Shown here: positions 14,127-14,863 of the stretch, in pieces
How the letters are laid out: each line of letters begins with the position of its first letter
Position numbering within the stretch: position 1 is the first letter of the stretch
Assembly (NCBI GenBank): GCA_934232845.1
Contig: CAKQGD010000044.1
Coordinates: 1-14,863, forward strand
Reading direction: 5' to 3'
Length of the DNA: 14,863 bases
From: an uncultured Oscillospiraceae bacterium
Lineage (GTDB): Bacteria; Bacillota; Clostridia; Oscillospirales; Ruminococcaceae
Program-made: the position numbers and the translations under genes
Notes under the pieces: model-generated
What the model saw: the letters and a program-made list of their open reading frames with translations, nothing else
The model's database searches: none
What the model was told of the DNA's origin: nothing

Positions 14127-14863
14127 CTATGGGAGCTGGCGTTTGCGTATCCCTGCTGTCGGTATTCCCATTTCACTGCGGTATTTTGCAACGGTCCGCC
14201 GCGAGATCGGGATACCCGCGCTGGCAAGCGCCTGCGAGAGCACCTCGTCGGACAAGGGCCGCTTCGGGTCCTCCGCGGCAACAAAGCGGCGTATCTGCTG
14301 CTTGGCCGCCTCCACGGAAACGCTGTCTCCGTTCGCCGTCTGCAACGTTGCTGTCAGCAGGTCTCGAATGGGGAACACCTTCGAGCCAAACTGAATGTAT
14401 TTCCCCTTGATGGCACGGCTGACCGTTGAAACATTCAGCTCAAGCCAATCCGCCAGCTGCTGCATCGTCAGCGGACACAGAGCCGCGCCATGCAGGAAGT
14501 ATTCCCGCTGCGCCTGCACGACCTCATATATCACCCGCGAGACCGTACGCATACGGCCGTCCAGATTCACAAGCAGGCTCTTCGCCTCCGTCTGTTTCTT
14601 CTGAAGATATTCTCTTGCCTCCTCAAACTCCTCCGTGTCGATCATCGCACCGTATACGGGATCGATGCGCACATGCGGAAGTGCACAGTCATTCCTATCA
14701 ATGACCAGCTTTTCTCCTTCACAGCGGACCGCTGCCTCCGGCTGGACATAGCCGACCGTCTCCTCCGTCATAAAGCCCTGTGAGGGGATCGGATTCAGGC
14801 TGCGAATGATCTGGACCGCCTGCTGCACCTTTTCCGCCGGTGCATGCAGCAGGGTACACAGCC
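14127..14863 (-). CDS. rpoN: RNA polymerase sigma-54 factor RpoN, C-terminal part (cut by window edge)
   Basis: About 244 complete codons of sigma-54 are visible. The frame stays open to the right edge, so the N-terminal activator-interacting region and part of the core-binding region lie outside. The reading frame continues past the GTG at 14828 into LCTLLHAPAEK, showing that codon is not the start. Visible are the core-binding region with IIRSLNPIPSQGF (a conserved RpoN block), the helix-turn-helix LADWLELNVSTVSRAIKGKY with FPIRDL after it, and near the C-terminus the RpoN box SRRTVAKYRS, which recognises the -24 element. The box differs slightly from the classical ARRTVAKYRE at both ends. 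RpoN is the sigma factor needed by the two -24/-12 promoters in this window. It is convergent with the TRAP operon and separated from it by a strong terminator. Confidence 0.95.
   Translation of the reverse strand, partial: LCTLLHAPAEKVQQAVQIIRSLNPIPSQGFMTEETVGYVQPEAAVRCEGEKLVIDRNDCALPHVRIDPVYGAMIDTEEFEEAREYLQKKQTEAKSLLVNLDGRMRTVSRVIYEVVQAQREYFLHGAALCPLTMQQLADWLELNVSTVSRAIKGKYIQFGSKVFPIRDLLTATLQTANGDSVSVEAAKQQIRRFVAAEDPKRPLSDEVLSQALASAGIPISRRTVAKYRSEMGIPTAGIRKRQLP

Noticed and set aside
1..14863. CRISPR arrays, tRNA or rRNA genes, insertion sequences, toxin-antitoxin or phage genes
   Set aside because: No regularly spaced repeats, cloverleaf sequences, transposase motifs or phage-like proteins were seen. 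The window is metabolic and regulatory throughout.

Overview
The window looks like chromosomal DNA of an anaerobic Firmicute, most likely an Oscillospiraceae/Clostridia-type gut bacterium. This is inferred from strong AGGAGG-type ribosome sites, a fairly GC-rich coding style, a TRAP lipoprotein with a Gram-positive-style lipobox, and sigma-54 control of catabolic genes. No marker gene fixes the species.

Layout. Positions 1-224 hold hairpins and no gene. A leftward operon runs from about 7173 down to 225: dihydrolipoyl dehydrogenase (E3), E1 alpha, E1 beta and a two-lipoyl-domain E2 of a 2-oxo-acid/acetoin dehydrogenase complex, then an AEC-family carrier and a beta-hydroxyacid dehydrogenase of the 3-hydroxyisobutyrate / tartronate-semialdehyde reductase type. 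A rightward sigma-54 enhancer-binding activator with a PrpR-type sensor domain lies at 7520-9406 and ends at a perfect 21-bp hairpin terminator. A rightward operon at 9703-14031 encodes an M20 metallopeptidase and a three-part TRAP transporter (small permease, large permease, lipoprotein binding protein), closed by a perfect 20-bp hairpin. The C-terminal half of RpoN (sigma-54) itself runs leftward from the right edge (14863-14127).

How it fits together. Both operons are preceded by -24/-12 elements that fit the sigma-54 consensus exactly (TGGCAC-N5-TTGC at 7199-7185 on the minus strand and at 9634-9648 on the plus strand). The only activator in the window sits between them. A 15-bp sequence occurs in both intergenic regions in opposite orientation. 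One copy is part of a longer palindrome over the activator's own likely promoter, and the other lies about 100 bp upstream of the TRAP-operon start, where an enhancer site would be expected. The simplest reading is a self-contained sigma-54 catabolic regulon. The TRAP system imports an organic acid or acid conjugate, the peptidase may cut an amide bond, the hydroxyacid dehydrogenase and the lipoamide-dependent complex oxidise and cleave the carbon skeleton to an acyl-CoA plus NADH, and the AEC carrier moves a substrate or product acid. The substrate cannot be read from the sequence.
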